Assembly: GCA_902363375.1 (NCBI GenBank)
Contig: CABIZX010000001.1
Span: forward strand, 806,001-870,000
Direction: 5' to 3'
DNA: 64,000 nt
Origin: Clostridiaceae bacterium
GTDB lineage: Bacteria; Bacillota; Clostridia; Clostridiales; Clostridiaceae
This document shows positions 1-8,065 of the stretch, in pieces. Position 1 is the first letter of the stretch; each line of letters begins with the position of its first letter. The notes below the pieces were generated by a model, which was not told the DNA's origin, ran no database searches, and saw only the letters and a program-made list of their open reading frames with translations. The position numbers and the translations under genes are program-made.

Positions 1-830
1 TTAATACGGATGAGGTTTTAACTGCAATTTATCCAGTAGGAGCAAATGGGATAACTCTTCCTGAAAAGTATTTAATGAATCCCCTATGGAATGGAACTGA
101 TTATCCAAGCTTTGCTCTTGTAAAAAAGGTGGATTTTAAAGATGCACAAGATGAAGAAGCATTAAGAGCAGAGGCACAAAAGTATCTTGATGATCATGAT
201 GATTTTGATGTGAATTATCAAATAGATTTTATTCAATTAGAGCAAACCAATGAGTATGAAAACTATAAATCATTATTAAAGGTTAAGGTGGGAGATAATG
301 TTATAGTAAGACATGCTTTATTAGGAATTGATATTAAAATTAAAGTAATTTCTATAGAGAAGGATTTATTAAGTGCCCAAAATACTAAAGTTGAGCTTGG
401 GAAACCTCTTTATACTTTAGACCAATATATTGAAGAAGTACAGCTAAAGTCAGAAACTGCGGTGGAAGATACGATTAAGCATGTAGATACCTCTGTAGGA
501 AATCTTCAAAATCAGTTAGATGAAATAGGTGTTTCTTATTCAGTAGTTTCAAATTTAACTGTTGGAGATGGAGTAATTAATGTTACTTATGAAGTGGAGA
601 AAGACAGTGTTACTAAGTTTAGTGCAGAATACACCTTCACAGTAGATGGAAATGGCAGAATGACAGGGATACAACTTCAAAATATAACTTCAAAGCTTCT
701 ACTAAAAGAGGTTTCAACTCTTATAGTTAACACAGCAAATTTCACAATTACTTATGTGGATGGAACAACTGGAATCTATAACTATACAACAGATAGTAAT
801 GGCAGAATAACTGGAATTAGTAAAGAGTGA
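1..830 (+). CDS. Phage tail endopeptidase-like protein (5' partial)
   Basis: The reading frame is open from base 3 to the stop at 828-830, so this is the C-terminal part of a gene that begins before the window. The ATG at 75 is internal and has no ribosome site. The visible part carries a pattern typical of prophage tail endopeptidase proteins: a YPVGANG segment, then an acidic region with ALRAEAQKYL, then VKVGDNVIVRH and a beta-rich stretch. The last roughly 100 residues look like a repetitive beta domain (two near copies of DGNGRMTGI / DSNGRITGI). In siphophages this protein forms part of the tail tip and may cut peptidoglycan. The next gene starts 12 bases downstream, consistent with a late tail operon. 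The family assignment is moderate; the structural phage role is well supported by the neighbours. Confidence 0.7.
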   Translation, partial: NTDEVLTAIYPVGANGITLPEKYLMNPLWNGTDYPSFALVKKVDFKDAQDEEALRAEAQKYLDDHDDFDVNYQIDFIQLEQTNEYENYKSLLKVKVGDNVIVRHALLGIDIKIKVISIEKDLLSAQNTKVELGKPLYTLDQYIEEVQLKSETAVEDTIKHVDTSVGNLQNQLDEIGVSYSVVSNLTVGDGVINVTYEVEKDSVTKFSAEYTFTVDGNGRMTGIQLQNITSKLLLKEVSTLIVNTANFTITYVDGTTGIYNYTTDSNGRITGISKE

Positions 831-842
831 GGGGGATAGATT

Positions 843-1904
843 ATGGCCTATGACGCAAACTTTAATAATGCCCTAGCTATATGGGCAGCCTTTGGTGGCA
901 GGGGAAAACTTATGCCTTCTATCCCAATACTAAGTTGGAAAAAACTTAATTATAATAATTTTGGTTATACACAATATGGAGGAGAAACAAGGATTGATGT
1001 TTATGATAATGGCAATGCACAGATAGCAGTTTACTATGCAAAGACTCCATATATGTCTTACTACAATAAAAGTACCAAGCAGTGGACGGTGGTTAGTTGT
1101 TCTTGGTGGGGTTATGGTATTCCAGAAATACTATGGGCAGGAGATGGCGTATTTATAGCAAAGATTACTGGCATGGCAAACGTTATTGGCTCCTATGATG
1201 GCATAACTTGGTATAATGCAGGATACTGTAAGGGAGCTAAGAATGCTATGACTGCAGGAGCTTATGATGTAACAACAAATTGTAGTATAGTGAGCTGGTG
1301 GTATTATATGTCTCCTCTTTATTATAGTACTGCTTCAATAGACACAAAAGTTGCATGGACATTGGTAGGGGCTGATGGAGTGTCAGTTCCAATATTTAAA
1401 TACTTAACAGCACATAAAGGATTATTTGTAGGGGTTGTAAGCGGAGATAAGTCAATTGCGGTGGCAAATTCATCAAGTCCAGCTTCTTGGACTACAACTA
1501 TAGCAGATGCACAAAATGAAACAGGATATATGTATTTAAGGTCAATTCATGGAAAATTGTTTGTTATGAGAAGGAGGTATGTGGCTAATACCTATCAAGT
1601 GAATTTGTGTGTTTTGAATGATAGCGCCACAGAAGTTATAGAAACTAATCTTTCGCATACAGGAGATCTAGCAGATAACCATATTCCCAATCCACAGAAT
1701 ATAATCTGGATGGAGGATTGGGGTAAATATGCTTTGTTTAGTGAAAGTAAGCTTTATGCTTCATCAGATGGGTTAACTTGGGAGGGGGTAGAACAACCAG
1801 GATTTACAACCTCGCAATATGAAACCTTTGGAGGAGCTATTTATATACCTGGAAAAGGCTTTTATGTTAAAGGGAATGATTATGTTTATTTTGCAGATTA
1901 TTAA
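843..1904 (+). CDS. Phage tail-tip or fibre-like protein with Asp-box-like repeats
   Basis: This 353-residue protein starts with ATG after a GAGGGGG ribosome site and lies directly between the tail endopeptidase-like gene and the holin, the usual place for receptor-binding or baseplate proteins. It is rich in Trp, Tyr and Gly. Two segments, near residues 117 (SYDGITW) and 307 (SSDGLTW), match the S-x-D-G-x-T-W pattern seen in sialidase-like Asp boxes and phage tail beta-propellers. No signal peptide or membrane segment is visible. I infer a beta-propeller-like adhesion or host-recognition role. Its exact family is not recognised, and enzymatic activity cannot be inferred because no catalytic Arg triad or Tyr/Glu pair could be assigned. 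Confidence 0.6.
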   Translation: MAYDANFNNALAIWAAFGGRGKLMPSIPILSWKKLNYNNFGYTQYGGETRIDVYDNGNAQIAVYYAKTPYMSYYNKSTKQWTVVSCSWWGYGIPEILWAGDGVFIAKITGMANVIGSYDGITWYNAGYCKGAKNAMTAGAYDVTTNCSIVSWWYYMSPLYYSTASIDTKVAWTLVGADGVSVPIFKYLTAHKGLFVGVVSGDKSIAVANSSSPASWTTTIADAQNETGYMYLRSIHGKLFVMRRRYVANTYQVNLCVLNDSATEVIETNLSHTGDLADNHIPNPQNIIWMEDWGKYALFSESKLYASSDGLTWEGVEQPGFTTSQYETFGGAIYIPGKGFYVKGNDYVYFADY

Positions 1905-1914
1905 AATAATAGGT

Positions 1915-1946
1915 AGCACTCTAATTTAAAGTTAGAGTGCTCTTTT
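1915..1946 (+). terminator. Intrinsic terminator after tail gene
   Basis: A 9-bp perfect stem (GCACTCTAA at 1916-1924 with TTAGAGTGC at 1932-1940) with a 7-base loop is followed by TCTTTTC. It separates the tail genes from the lysis genes. Confidence 0.7.
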
Positions 1947-1984
1947 CACATAGATTTAAAAAGTAAAGAAAGGAGGAAAGGATA

Positions 1985-2392
1985 ATGAAAAATATTCTAA
2001 ACTGTGTGCAGATGGCATTTACAGCAGTGGGAGGGTATGTAGGCTATTTTTTAGGAGGGGTTGATGGCTTTATGTATGCACTGATTCTCTTTGTTGTTAT
2101 TGATTATTTGACAGGGTTTATGGTAGCAGTACTAGATAAAAAGCTATCAAGTGAGGTAGGTTTTAGGGGGATTTTCAAAAAGGTACTTATTTTTATATTT
2201 GTGGGTATAGGAAATATAATAGATGTTCATTTGATTGGAAACGGTAGTGCTATTCGTACTGCTGTTATTTTTTTCTATGTTTCCAATGAAGGTATAAGTA
2301 TAATAGAAAATTCAGCTAAGATTGGACTTCCAATACCTCAAAAGTTAAGAGATATTTTAGAACAGATAAACCGAGAGGGGGAAAAGAAATAA
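1985..2392 (+). CDS. Phage holin, TcdE/holin_4_1 family
   Basis: This 135-residue membrane protein has about four hydrophobic segments, with the conserved core VVIDYLTGFMVAVLDKK followed by GFRGIFKKV. That pattern is typical of the toxin-secretion/phage-lysis holin family that includes TcdE. Holins make lesions in the membrane that let the endolysin reach the wall. The ATG at 1985 is 8 bases after an AGGAGGAAAGG ribosome site. The stop overlaps the start of the amidase gene by one base, giving a translationally coupled lysis cassette. In clostridia the same family also releases toxins, but here the phage neighbours make lysis the likely role. Confidence 0.9.
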   Translation: MKNILNCVQMAFTAVGGYVGYFLGGVDGFMYALILFVVIDYLTGFMVAVLDKKLSSEVGFRGIFKKVLIFIFVGIGNIIDVHLIGNGSAIRTAVIFFYVSNEGISIIENSAKIGLPIPQKLRDILEQINREGEKK

Positions 2393-3069
2393 TGGCTAGG
2401 TTATGTTTTGATTATGGGCATGGCGGTAATGATTCAGGGGCTTATTATAAGGGAAGAAAAGAATGTGATGATGTATTAAGTTTAGGTAAGGCTGTAGCAG
2501 CAGAAGTTAGAAGACATGGTATTATAGTTGATGAAACAAGAACTAACGATGCTACAGTAAGTCTTAGAGAAAGAAGTAACTTTGGAAATAGAAACAACTA
2601 TGACTATTTTATATCTTTTCATAGAAATGCTTATGAGCCAGAGAAAGCTAAAGGTGTTGAAACTTACACCTATTTAAATCAAGGAGCAAAGGCTAAGGGG
2701 TTAGCAGAGAAAATTCAAAGTTCTTTAGTAAATGTTGGTTTCAAAAATCGAGGCGTAAAGAAAGCTAACTTCCATGTGTTAAGAGAAACTAAAGCACCAG
2801 CAGTTCTTGTAGAGATAGGATTTATTGATAATAGTGGAGATAATGCTTTGTTTGATAGCAAGAGAAATGAAATAGTTAAGGCTATTGCAAAAGCTATTCT
2901 TGCACAGGTAGGTATTTCTTATGTGGAGTATTCAGCACAAAATTCAAATAGACAAACTCTTTATAGAGTAATGGCGGGTTCATATCAAGTTAGAGAAAAT
3001 GCTGAAAAACAAGTTCAGAAATTAAAGGCAGCAGGTTTTGATGCTTGCATTATGATTTTTAATAAATAG
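2392..3069 (+). CDS. N-acetylmuramoyl-L-alanine amidase (phage endolysin)
   Basis: This 225-residue amidase_3 enzyme cleaves the bond between MurNAc and L-alanine. The zinc ligands and catalytic Glu are visible: H10 in DYGHGG, E24, H77 in SFHRNA and E141 in LVEIGFIDN. Residues about 187-224 form a SPOR-like domain (YRVMAGSYQV, then KLKAAGFDA), which binds denuded glycan strands. There is no signal peptide, as expected for a phage endolysin that depends on the holin encoded just upstream. The start overlaps the holin stop (TAATG), with ribosome site GAGAGGGGG. The length matches clostridial phage amidases. Confidence 0.92.
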   Translation: MARLCFDYGHGGNDSGAYYKGRKECDDVLSLGKAVAAEVRRHGIIVDETRTNDATVSLRERSNFGNRNNYDYFISFHRNAYEPEKAKGVETYTYLNQGAKAKGLAEKIQSSLVNVGFKNRGVKKANFHVLRETKAPAVLVEIGFIDNSGDNALFDSKRNEIVKAIAKAILAQVGISYVEYSAQNSNRQTLYRVMAGSYQVRENAEKQVQKLKAAGFDACIMIFNK

Positions 3070-3084
3070 AAACGTACTTTTTAT

Positions 3085-3119
3085 GGCTAATGTTCGAGAA
3101 AACATTGGCTCTTTTTTTG
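3085..3119 (+). terminator. Intrinsic terminator after lysis cassette
   Basis: The stem GCTAATGTT (3087-3095) pairs with AACATTGGC (3101-3109), with one G-U pair and a CGAGA-type loop, and is followed by TCTTTTTTT. It ends the phage late transcript. The following bases up to 3300 hold only a weak hairpin (about 3204-3228) before a T-rich stretch. Confidence 0.85.
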
Positions 3120-3316
3120 CGCCTTTTTTCTTTATCTTATCCAATGATTCTCTTGATAAATAGTAGCTTTAGAGTGATATATGTAATGAAATAAATAGCT
3201 TATAAACCTTTGAAAACAGTAGGTTTAACGGTTTTTTATTTTTGAAATTTCGATTGAATGAAGGAAGGGACGTGAGTTTTAATTTTAGCTAAATCTTATA
3301 GAAAGGAGAGGTTTTG

Positions 3317-4951
3317 ATGGATAATACTTCATTTCCACAAACACGAGCAATTTATCCTAATGATGGTATGAAAATTCTTCAAGGAGAAGCAAAGACTGAA
3401 GTATTAAGAGTTGCAGCATACTGCAGAGTTAGCTCATATTCCGATAGTCAAGAAGATTCCCTTGAAAATCAAACTGTGCATTATACCAGATACATTAGGT
3501 CAAATCCTAATTGGCGCTTTATAGGAATATATTCAGACCAAGGAAAGACAGGAACTAAAATAGATAGCAGGAGTGGATTTCAAAAATTAATTCGCTATGC
3601 TCTTGAAGGAAAGATTGATTTGATTCTTTGTAAATCCATATCAAGGTTTGCAAGAAATGTTATAGATGCCTTGGATACAATAAGGATTTTAAAGGAGAAT
3701 GGAGTTAGAGTTATATTTGAAAAGGAAAACATTGATACAGCTTCTATGCAAAGCGAATTTATAATAACTTTACTTGGAGCAATAGCTCAAGAAGAAAGTA
3801 GAAGTATTTCAGAAAATATTAAGTGGGCAAATGCTAAACGCTTTCAAAGAGGAGAGGCGATTTTTATTAGAATATTAGGGTATCAAAAGAATGATAAAAA
3901 AGAATGGATAGTGGTTAAGGAAGAAGCTGAAATTGTTAAAGAAGCGTTTAGAAAGTATCTTGAAGGGTTAACTATATCTGAAATTGCAAGGTCATTTATA
4001 AGTAAAGGGTATAAGAAGGTAAATGGAAGAACTGATTGGTCTTATGCAATAATCAGGGATATGTTAAAAAATGAGAAATATGTTGGAGATGTGCTTTGTC
4101 AAAAGACTTATACTAAAGACCATTTGAGCCATGAAGCTAAAAAGAATAAAGGCGATAAAAATCAATATCTTATAAAAAATCACCATGAAGCAATTATTGA
4201 TAGAGCTACTTTTGAAAAAGCTCGAGAAAGACTTTCAAACGTAGCTACTTATAAGAAAAGAGGAGAAAGAAAAACTTACCCTCTCTCTGGAAGAATAATA
4301 TGTAGTGAGTGTGGTGGTAATTTGCAACATTTTGATTGCAGAGGGTTGGTTACTTGGAAATGCGGGAACAGGGTAAAGAGTAAAAGTATTTGCAGCTTTG
4401 ATGGGATTAAAGAAAAATATCTTAATAAAGCTATAATTAAATCCTTAAAAAAGCATTATCAAATAAATAAATTAGAAAAGGTAGCAATTCAGAATATGAT
4501 AAAAGATATTAAAAATGCAGAGGTGTCAGGGGATATTGAATATAACAAATTAAGAATAGAACTTGAAAGAGTTCTTTTTCAGGGAAATATGCTTGTATTA
4601 AAAGGTAACAGCCCAGAAAAAGATAAAGAGGCTTTAAGGGTTAAAAGAGAGACTCTTGAGAATGAAATAAACATAAGAAAAATATGGTGGGATATGATAG
4701 AAAGCGATAGTAAGTATAGAGCTGAGGCTTTAGAAAAATTAGAGCTAATATCAAGAATGGAAAAACCACTTGAGGCATTAGAAGAATATTTTAAGGGTGA
4801 AAAATGTATAGAATTTTTAAGAGCATGGGTGGTTCGTATAAAAGCGGTATCACCCATTAAAATTTCTATTGAATGGATAGATGGGAAAGTAAGTAATGCA
4901 ACAATACCAAAAGGAGAGGGTAGAATTGATACAAAACGTAAATGGTCTTAA
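3317..4951 (+). CDS. Large serine recombinase, first of a tandem pair
   Basis: This 544-residue site-specific recombinase has an N-terminal resolvase domain (about residues 30-180) with the catalytic Ser39 in AYCRVSS and the later SISRFARN helix. A recombinase domain follows (about 195-300), then a zinc-ribbon segment (CSECGG near 332-337, with further Cys residues 30-45 residues on) and a coiled C-terminal tail. I chose ATG 3317 because the AAAGGAGAG site at 3302-3310 is correctly spaced; a TTG codon just before it is also in frame. Such enzymes join or excise phages and mobile elements at short att sites. The last 26 bases overlap the second recombinase gene, so the two are translated together. 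It is probably the integrase of the element whose tail genes lie upstream. Confidence 0.92.
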   Translation: MDNTSFPQTRAIYPNDGMKILQGEAKTEVLRVAAYCRVSSYSDSQEDSLENQTVHYTRYIRSNPNWRFIGIYSDQGKTGTKIDSRSGFQKLIRYALEGKIDLILCKSISRFARNVIDALDTIRILKENGVRVIFEKENIDTASMQSEFIITLLGAIAQEESRSISENIKWANAKRFQRGEAIFIRILGYQKNDKKEWIVVKEEAEIVKEAFRKYLEGLTISEIARSFISKGYKKVNGRTDWSYAIIRDMLKNEKYVGDVLCQKTYTKDHLSHEAKKNKGDKNQYLIKNHHEAIIDRATFEKARERLSNVATYKKRGERKTYPLSGRIICSECGGNLQHFDCRGLVTWKCGNRVKSKSICSFDGIKEKYLNKAIIKSLKKHYQINKLEKVAIQNMIKDIKNAEVSGDIEYNKLRIELERVLFQGNMLVLKGNSPEKDKEALRVKRETLENEINIRKIWWDMIESDSKYRAEALEKLELISRMEKPLEALEEYFKGEKCIEFLRAWVVRIKAVSPIKISIEWIDGKVSNATIPKGEGRIDTKRKWS

Positions 4952-6650
4952 CATGGGACTTGGAAGTACTCCATTGACTTCGAATGTACAGTTTATTCCA
5001 GCACGTAGAAGGGATAACGCAAACCTTAGGTCAAATGAGATTACCAAAAAAAGAGTATGTGCTTATTGCAGGGTGTCAACTGAAGAGGAATCCCAAGCAA
5101 CAAGTTATGAGCTGCAGGTATCCCATTATACAGAGTTTATTAAAAAGAATTCTGCTTGGGAGTTCGTTGGAATATTCGCAGATGAGGGGATTTCAGGTAC
5201 CTCTGTAAAGAAGAGATTGCAGTTTCAAAAGATGATACAGGAATGTTTAGATGGAAAAATTGATTATATCATTACCAAGTCTATAAGCAGATTTGCTCGC
5301 AATACTTTGGATTGTTTAACATATGTTAGAGAACTTAAAAATCTAGAAAGGCCTGTAGGTATTTATTTCGAGAAAGAGAACATAGATACCCTTGATAGTA
5401 AGAGCGAGCTCATACTTACCATACTATCATCGGTTGCCCAAGATGAGTCAAGAAGTATATCAGAAAATACCAAATGGGGTGTTCAGAAGAGGTTTCAGCA
5501 GGGAAAGGCTCATTGCCCAACAACTTATTTTATGGGATATGATACTGATGAGAATGGTAAGCTTGTTATAAATGAAGATGAAGCTAAAATAATAAGAAGA
5601 ATTTACAAAGAATTTATAGGTGGAAAAGGTTCAGAGGTAATTGCAAGAGGACTTATGGAGGATAAAGTAGTAACTGTTAGAGGTAATTTTACCTGGACTA
5701 GTGACCGTATTATTAAAATCCTAAAGAATGAAAAATACTGCGGTGATATTTTAATGCAAAAGTCAATTACAGTAGATTTTTTAACACATAGGAGAATTAT
5801 AAATAAAGGTCATGAGCAGCAATATTTTATAGCTGACCATCATCCAGCAATTATTCCTAAAGAAGAATGGTATGCTGTTCAACAAGAATTAAGACGCAGA
5901 TATCAAATGTTTCATGACCCAGATAATAAATACAGACAAGCTTATAGTGGGAAATGCGTCTTTTCTAATAAATTCTTTTGTGCCGAATGCGGCAGACCAG
6001 TTGCTAGACGTAGACTTACATCTCAAAGAAATGGAGAAAAATATCTTTTCTCAGCATGGCAGTGCAAGGTGGCATCAGGGCATGATAAAGATTTTAAGGG
6101 ATGCAGAGCTAGATATATTAGGGAATCTTCTTTGGAAGCTGCTTTTATGAAAATGCTTTATGAATTGAAAAAGAATAGGGATGAAGCAGTAGCAGAAGCC
6201 AAGGTAGCAATTGATTCAAGTGGACTTACGGATATAGAAAATATAAGACTTGCAGAAGTTGAAAGTCAGTATAAAGCCATAAGTAATCGTCTAAATGAAA
6301 TGGCTAAAAGTTCAATGGTAGCAAATGCAGATATCTATGAAGCTACAATGAGGCAACTAACCTACGAGCAGGATTTACTTCAAGATGAATGGCAAAATCT
6401 TATGGAGAAAAAACAAAAATCAATTGAGATGGAAAGACAGCTGCAGGTTATTATAAAGCTCTTGGAGGAATTAGAAGAGGAGCCTGAGGACTATGATAAA
6501 TATTATGAAGAAAATAAGTATAGGGATGATATTTTCTCACAATGTGTGGAGAAAGGTTTTATGCATGATGATGGCAAAGTTGATTTTGAACTAAAATGTG
6601 GTATAACAAGAACTGCTCAAGCTTTTATAAGGATTATAAAAAGGAAATAG
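4926..6650 (+). CDS. Large serine recombinase, second of a tandem pair
   Basis: This second recombinase of about 574 residues has the same layout: resolvase domain with catalytic Ser51 in AYCRVSTE, the KSISRFARN motif, a recombinase domain, and a zinc ribbon (FCAECGRP, later CKVASGHDKDFKGC). A long charged coiled coil near residues 440-530 ends in an acidic stretch. The frame is open from an ATG at 4896, but the ribosome site AAGGAGAGG at 4911-4919 points to the TTG at 4926, inside the end of the first recombinase gene. The two enzymes are clearly diverged paralogues. Overlapping pairs resemble CcrA/CcrB-type arrangements; whether both are required for integration or excision here is unknown. 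Confidence 0.92.
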   Translation: MIQNVNGLNMGLGSTPLTSNVQFIPARRRDNANLRSNEITKKRVCAYCRVSTEEESQATSYELQVSHYTEFIKKNSAWEFVGIFADEGISGTSVKKRLQFQKMIQECLDGKIDYIITKSISRFARNTLDCLTYVRELKNLERPVGIYFEKENIDTLDSKSELILTILSSVAQDESRSISENTKWGVQKRFQQGKAHCPTTYFMGYDTDENGKLVINEDEAKIIRRIYKEFIGGKGSEVIARGLMEDKVVTVRGNFTWTSDRIIKILKNEKYCGDILMQKSITVDFLTHRRIINKGHEQQYFIADHHPAIIPKEEWYAVQQELRRRYQMFHDPDNKYRQAYSGKCVFSNKFFCAECGRPVARRRLTSQRNGEKYLFSAWQCKVASGHDKDFKGCRARYIRESSLEAAFMKMLYELKKNRDEAVAEAKVAIDSSGLTDIENIRLAEVESQYKAISNRLNEMAKSSMVANADIYEATMRQLTYEQDLLQDEWQNLMEKKQKSIEMERQLQVIIKLLEELEEEPEDYDKYYEENKYRDDIFSQCVEKGFMHDDGKVDFELKCGITRTAQAFIRIIKRK

Positions 6651-6667
6651 AAAATAGAAATAAAGTA

Positions 6668-6720
6668 ACCCACTAAGTTGGTATATAGGATGATATACCG
6701 GGACTTGGTGGGTTTATTTT
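6668..6720 (+). terminator. Terminator after recombinase pair
   Basis: An 11-bp outer stem (6668-6678 with 6703-6713, one G-U) encloses a 7-bp inner stem (GGTATAT 6680-6686 with ATATACC 6693-6699). TTTATTTTATTT follows. The element's right attachment site may lie in or near this region, but no direct repeat partner is in the window. Confidence 0.8.
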
Positions 6721-6784
6721 ATTTAATAGAAATATAATTATATTAATAAGATTGTAGGTCAGGATTAATTGTGGTGTTTTAAAA

Positions 6785-6793
6785 ATGTAACAT
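6785..6793. promoter_or_regulatory. Candidate XRE operator 1
   Basis: The palindrome ATGTAACAT occurs here and, with one changed central base, again at 6836-6844, both upstream of the XRE repressor promoter. Two near-identical palindromes 51 bases apart suggest dimer binding sites. This is an inference from symmetry and position. Confidence 0.4.
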
Positions 6794-6835
6794 CAAAGTG
6801 TATAAAATAGTTTTTAAGGGTAATAATAATTGATA

Positions 6836-6844
6836 ATGTTACAT
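6836..6844. promoter_or_regulatory. Candidate XRE operator 2
   Basis: This is the second copy, ATGTTACAT, 16 bases before the -35 hexamer. It overlaps a larger imperfect palindrome, TGTTACATAAACGGAACA, at 6837-6854. The position suits autoregulation of the XRE/ImmA/PIN operon. Confidence 0.4.
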
Positions 6845-6860
6845 AAACGGAACATAAATA

Positions 6861-6890
6861 TTGACCTTTGCATATAATAAAGTATATAAT
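6861..6890 (+). promoter_or_regulatory. Promoter of XRE/ImmA/PIN operon
   Basis: TTGACC (6861-6866) and TATAAT (6885-6890) are separated by 18 bases. The start codon used (6913) lies 22 bases after the -10 box. The in-frame ATG at 6868 falls between the two promoter boxes and is therefore not the start. Confidence 0.75.
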
Positions 6891-6912
6891 GAAGATGAAA
6901 GGGAGTGTTGTC

Positions 6913-7263
6913 ATGAATGCAATTTTAGGAGCAAGAATTAGAACTTTAAGAGAGTCTAAAGGCTTGACACAGGAGCAAGTTGCAGAAAAAATGAATTGCA
7001 CTAGACAAAAGTATGCTAGGATTGAGAAAGGTTTAATAGATATCTCATATGCAAGTATTACTACTATTGCTGATATTTTAGGAATTAAAGCTGAAGAAAT
7101 AACTTCTGCTGTAAATAATATTGATGAAAAAGAACCAATGTTTAGAAAAAATAATGGTGCTGTTTGTGAGGATAAATTTGAGTATATTAATGAAATGATT
7201 AACACGTTTTATGCTCATAGAAGCCTATATAACAGTGTAAGGCAGGTAGATATTAATGGATAA
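6913..7263 (+). CDS. XRE-family transcriptional regulator
   Basis: This 116-residue protein has an N-terminal helix-turn-helix of the Cro/C1 type (residues about 4-62: GARIRTLRESKGLTQEQVAE, then the recognition helix region CTRQKYARIEKG). A short C-terminal part follows. I chose ATG 6913, preceded by GGGAGTG, since the earlier ATG at 6868 lies inside the promoter. The next gene, an ImmA/IrrE peptidase, overlaps by 8 bases. In mobile elements such as ICEBs1 the peptidase (ImmA) cleaves the paired XRE repressor (ImmR), so this protein is probably an autorepressor controlled by its neighbour. Two ATGTWACAT palindromes upstream are candidate operators. Confidence 0.88.
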   Translation: MNAILGARIRTLRESKGLTQEQVAEKMNCTRQKYARIEKGLIDISYASITTIADILGIKAEEITSAVNNIDEKEPMFRKNNGAVCEDKFEYINEMINTFYAHRSLYNSVRQVDING

Positions 7264-8065
7264 AAAAAGGCAACTTGCCATTGAAAGAATAGCTGATGGT
7301 GTTAGAGATGAATGTAATGTGACAGGTTATGGTTTTCAGAATATATTTGAAGCCGCTGGGAAAATAGGCTATAGAGTTATAAGATACCCTATTGGAAGTG
7401 AGGCATTTTTAGGATTTGCCTTAATAAAGGATACAGAAAGAATAATTTTTTCAAACTCATCTTTGATATTATCTAGAGAAATTTTTTCTATTGCTCATGA
7501 AATTGGGCATCAAAAATTACACTTATCAGAACAAGGATTAACAATAATTAAAGATGATAACTTTGATGATAGAGATGAGTTTGAGATTGAAGCAAACTAT
7601 TTTGCAGCATGTTTGCTAATGCCAAGAGAAAAGGTTCAAAAGTTTATTAGATTAGAGTTAGATGATAAGGATATTAATAGATGGAATGGTTTAGATATTG
7701 CTAGAATTCAAACAGAATTTAGTGTTAGTTATGATATGGCACTTATTAGATTAAAAGAACTAGGAATATTAAATAATGAAGTAAGTAATGAATTGAAATT
7801 AGAAAAAATAGAAAAAACAATTTCAAGATTATTAAATGCTATTAATGGAAATGTTGACTTATGCAAGCCAGCGGAGGTGAAAAAAGTACCAGCCGATTAT
7901 TTGGAGTGGGTTATTTCAAATTATACAGAAAAATTAATACCAGTTAATAGTCTAGAAAAGGCCTTAAACTATGTAGATTTAAATGCAGAAGATTTAGAGA
8001 ATCTATCAGAGGATGAGTTTGAGGATGATGAGAGCTTAGATGATTTAATTGGGAGGATGGATTAA
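7256..8065 (+). CDS. ImmA/IrrE-family metallopeptidase
   Basis: This 269-residue protein has the zinc peptidase motif HEIGH at residues 81-85 and a downstream acidic ligand region (IEANYFAACLLMP, residues 111-123, with E112 as the likely third ligand). This is the COG2856 pattern of ImmA and IrrE. The family cleaves XRE repressors or responds to DNA damage. The core ends near residue 175. The remaining 95 residues are an unusual extension ending in a very acidic tail (EDLENLSEDEFEDDESLDD). The gene overlaps XRE by 8 bases and the PIN gene by one base, so the three are translationally coupled. The acidic tail could contact the PIN protein or mimic nucleic acid; that is speculation. Confidence 0.88.
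   Translation: MDKKRQLAIERIADGVRDECNVTGYGFQNIFEAAGKIGYRVIRYPIGSEAFLGFALIKDTERIIFSNSSLILSREIFSIAHEIGHQKLHLSEQGLTIIKDDNFDDRDEFEIEANYFAACLLMPREKVQKFIRLELDDKDINRWNGLDIARIQTEFSVSYDMALIRLKELGILNNEVSNELKLEKIEKTISRLLNAINGNVDLCKPAEVKKVPADYLEWVISNYTEKLIPVNSLEKALNYVDLNAEDLENLSEDEFEDDESLDDLIGRMD

Noticed and set aside
3204..3243. Second terminator before the recombinases
   Set aside because: The AAACCT/AGGTTT stem is only 6 bp and the T-run is six bases away, so it is weak.
6868..6912. Fifteen extra N-terminal codons for the XRE protein
   Set aside because: The ATG at 6868 lies between the -35 and -10 boxes, so it would not be in the transcript.
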